From contig CALGHE010000139.1 in the NCBI GenBank assembly GCA_937915765.1, positions 1-14,670 of the forward strand: a stretch of DNA of 14,670 nucleotides. Direction: 5' to 3'. The stretch's first letter is position 1. Every line of letters starts with the position of its first letter. The notes beneath the pieces were generated by a model. That model saw only the letters and a program-made list of their open reading frames with translations, had not been told where the DNA came from and ran no database searches. Both the position numbers and the translations under genes were made by a program. The DNA comes from an uncultured Bacteroidales bacterium. Lineage in GTDB: Bacteria; Bacteroidota; Bacteroidia; Bacteroidales; Paludibacteraceae. Positions 14,039 through 14,670 of the stretch are shown here, in pieces.

Positions 14039-14332
14039 ATGAGTAGGTTATTACGATTTTTATCAGTTTCGGCTGTCGCGTTGCTGCTGTTGGGTGGCTC
14101 TGCTTTTGCGGAGGATTCGGCGGCGTATAGCGTGTGCCTGAAAACTAGTAATGATGCTCATGTATTGAGAACATCAGAACAGAAAGCTGTGCTGGAGATT
14201 ACCAACATGGTGGGAGTTGTTGTTTTCCGTGCCGAAATTTCAGAGGATGAACGTGAATTGAGGTTAGATTTGAAGCCTGGCATCTACATTGTGAGAATCG
14301 GCAAGGAAACAAGCAGAATTAAAGTGAACTAA
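14039..14332 (+). CDS. Tiny exported protein that is nearly all T9SS-like C-terminal domain
   Basis: The 97-residue product has a signal peptide (1-24, ending GGSAFA) and then only about 73 residues. Residues 48-96 follow the beta-strand pattern of the type A sorting domain: VLEITNMVGVVVFRAEI, then LRLDLKPGIYIVRIG, then a closing basic strand (SRIKV). Normally this domain sits at the end of a large cargo protein and directs passage through the type IX secretion system; here there is almost no cargo. It has its own promoter and a strong terminator, so it is a single-gene unit and not a broken end of something larger. It could be a secretion-system accessory, a decoy substrate, or a small surface protein that reuses the fold. 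Confidence 0.75.
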   Translation: MSRLLRFLSVSAVALLLLGGSAFAEDSAAYSVCLKTSNDAHVLRTSEQKAVLEITNMVGVVVFRAEISEDERELRLDLKPGIYIVRIGKETSRIKVN

Positions 14333-14342
14333 TAATTTTTAC

Positions 14343-14368
14343 AAGGCTGTCTTATGACAGCCTTTTTT
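14343..14368 (+). terminator. Intrinsic terminator after the small exported protein
   Basis: AAGGCTGTC, loop TTAT and GACAGCCTT form a perfect 9-bp stem, directly followed by four more T. It begins 11 bases past the stop codon. Confidence 0.92.
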
Positions 14369-14446
14369 GTTTTGCAAGTTTATGGAGATTTGCGGCGTGT
14401 TGTTTGTTTCTGTGGCAGGTCTCCGTTAGTAATCTTAACCTTTGGG

Positions 14447-14670
14447 TCAGTTCACCAACCGCTCTATCTTGCAACTATGCTCCTTCGTCTTCTCGTCATA
14501 ATTTACGCCTACGAAAAGCAGGTCGCCTTTGTAGTTGTTGAGTGCTTGACAATAGTTTTTGTCCTTTATTTGCTGAAGCGCGCTTCCTGCGCTTTTGTTG
14601 TGTTTCAACTCAATTACCATTGCCGGAATATTTGGCAGATAAGGTATCAAAACCAAATCTGCGTAACCTT
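14447..14670 (-). CDS. C-terminal part of a PD-(D/E)XK nuclease-fold protein (DUF1703/PDDEXK_9 type), cut by the window edge
   Basis: The visible 74 residues run from the window edge (GYADLVLIP) to a stop at 14447. The nuclease-fold core is clear: D in GYADLVLI, then E-L-K in AMVIELKHNKSAG, followed by ALQQIKDKNY. This arrangement is typical of the C-terminal domain of AAA-ATPase-like proteins common in Bacteroidota, about 500-600 residues long, whose function is unsettled. The frame stays open to base 14670, so the true start lies outside. It is convergent with the small exported protein. I see no hairpin of its own between 14369 and 14446. Confidence 0.85.
   Translation of the reverse strand, partial: GYADLVLIPYLPNIPAMVIELKHNKSAGSALQQIKDKNYCQALNNYKGDLLFVGVNYDEKTKEHSCKIERLVN

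Noticed and set aside
1..14670. CRISPR array, rRNA genes, prophage or full insertion sequence
   Set aside because: No regularly spaced direct repeats, no rRNA-like stretch, no integrase, transposase or phage structural gene is present; the SAM-like segment of McrB lacks any recombinase catalytic domain.

Overview
The window comes from a member of the Bacteroidota, most likely an anaerobic Bacteroidales. Three things support this. Several intergenic regions carry the phylum's -7 box (TAnnTTTG), in some cases with a TTTG about 17-19 bp upstream. Most genes lack a strong Shine-Dalgarno sequence. Two secreted proteins end in type IX secretion (T9SS) sorting-like tails. An intact superoxide reductase fits an anaerobe that meets oxygen occasionally. 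I cannot name a genus.

Layout. Bases 1-61 are the 5' part of a tRNA-Tyr gene on the minus strand, with its promoter at 85-115. A short terminal-inverted-repeat element (191-286) separates it from a desulfoferrodoxin gene (399-818, +), followed by a hairpin terminator. A YccF-type membrane protein (935-1324, -) diverges from a plus-strand defence-like block at 1503-6093. That block holds a COG1106-type AAA ATPase, an adjoining 50-residue basic ORF, and a McrB/McrC-type modification-dependent restriction pair. A hairpin at 6135-6166 separates the block from a convergent 1136-residue secreted CotH-type protein (6202-9612, -). A second, longer copy of the inverted-repeat element lies at 9981-10140. 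Next comes a minus-strand operon of an ECF sigma factor, a single-pass membrane protein that is probably its anti-sigma factor, and a small exported Spy/CpxP-like protein (11649 down to 10244). Divergent from it is a long RelA/SpoT homolog (11727-13901, +) whose hydrolase domain has lost its key residues. The window ends with a tiny exported protein that is almost only a T9SS-like tail (14039-14332, +), a strong terminator, and the C-terminal end of a PD-(D/E)XK nuclease-fold protein (14447 to the edge, -).

How the genes fit together. McrB and McrC overlap by 26 bases and should form one motor-nuclease complex. The ATPase and the 50-residue ORF just upstream may be an additional defence module, because the ATPase has no visible nuclease domain. 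Within both the ATPase and McrB, base composition changes sharply between variable parts (about 30% GC by hand count) and catalytic cores (about 49%), which suggests that recognition modules were exchanged by recombination. The sigma operon and the RelA homolog share a short intergenic region; both are stress-response genes, but joint control is only an inference.
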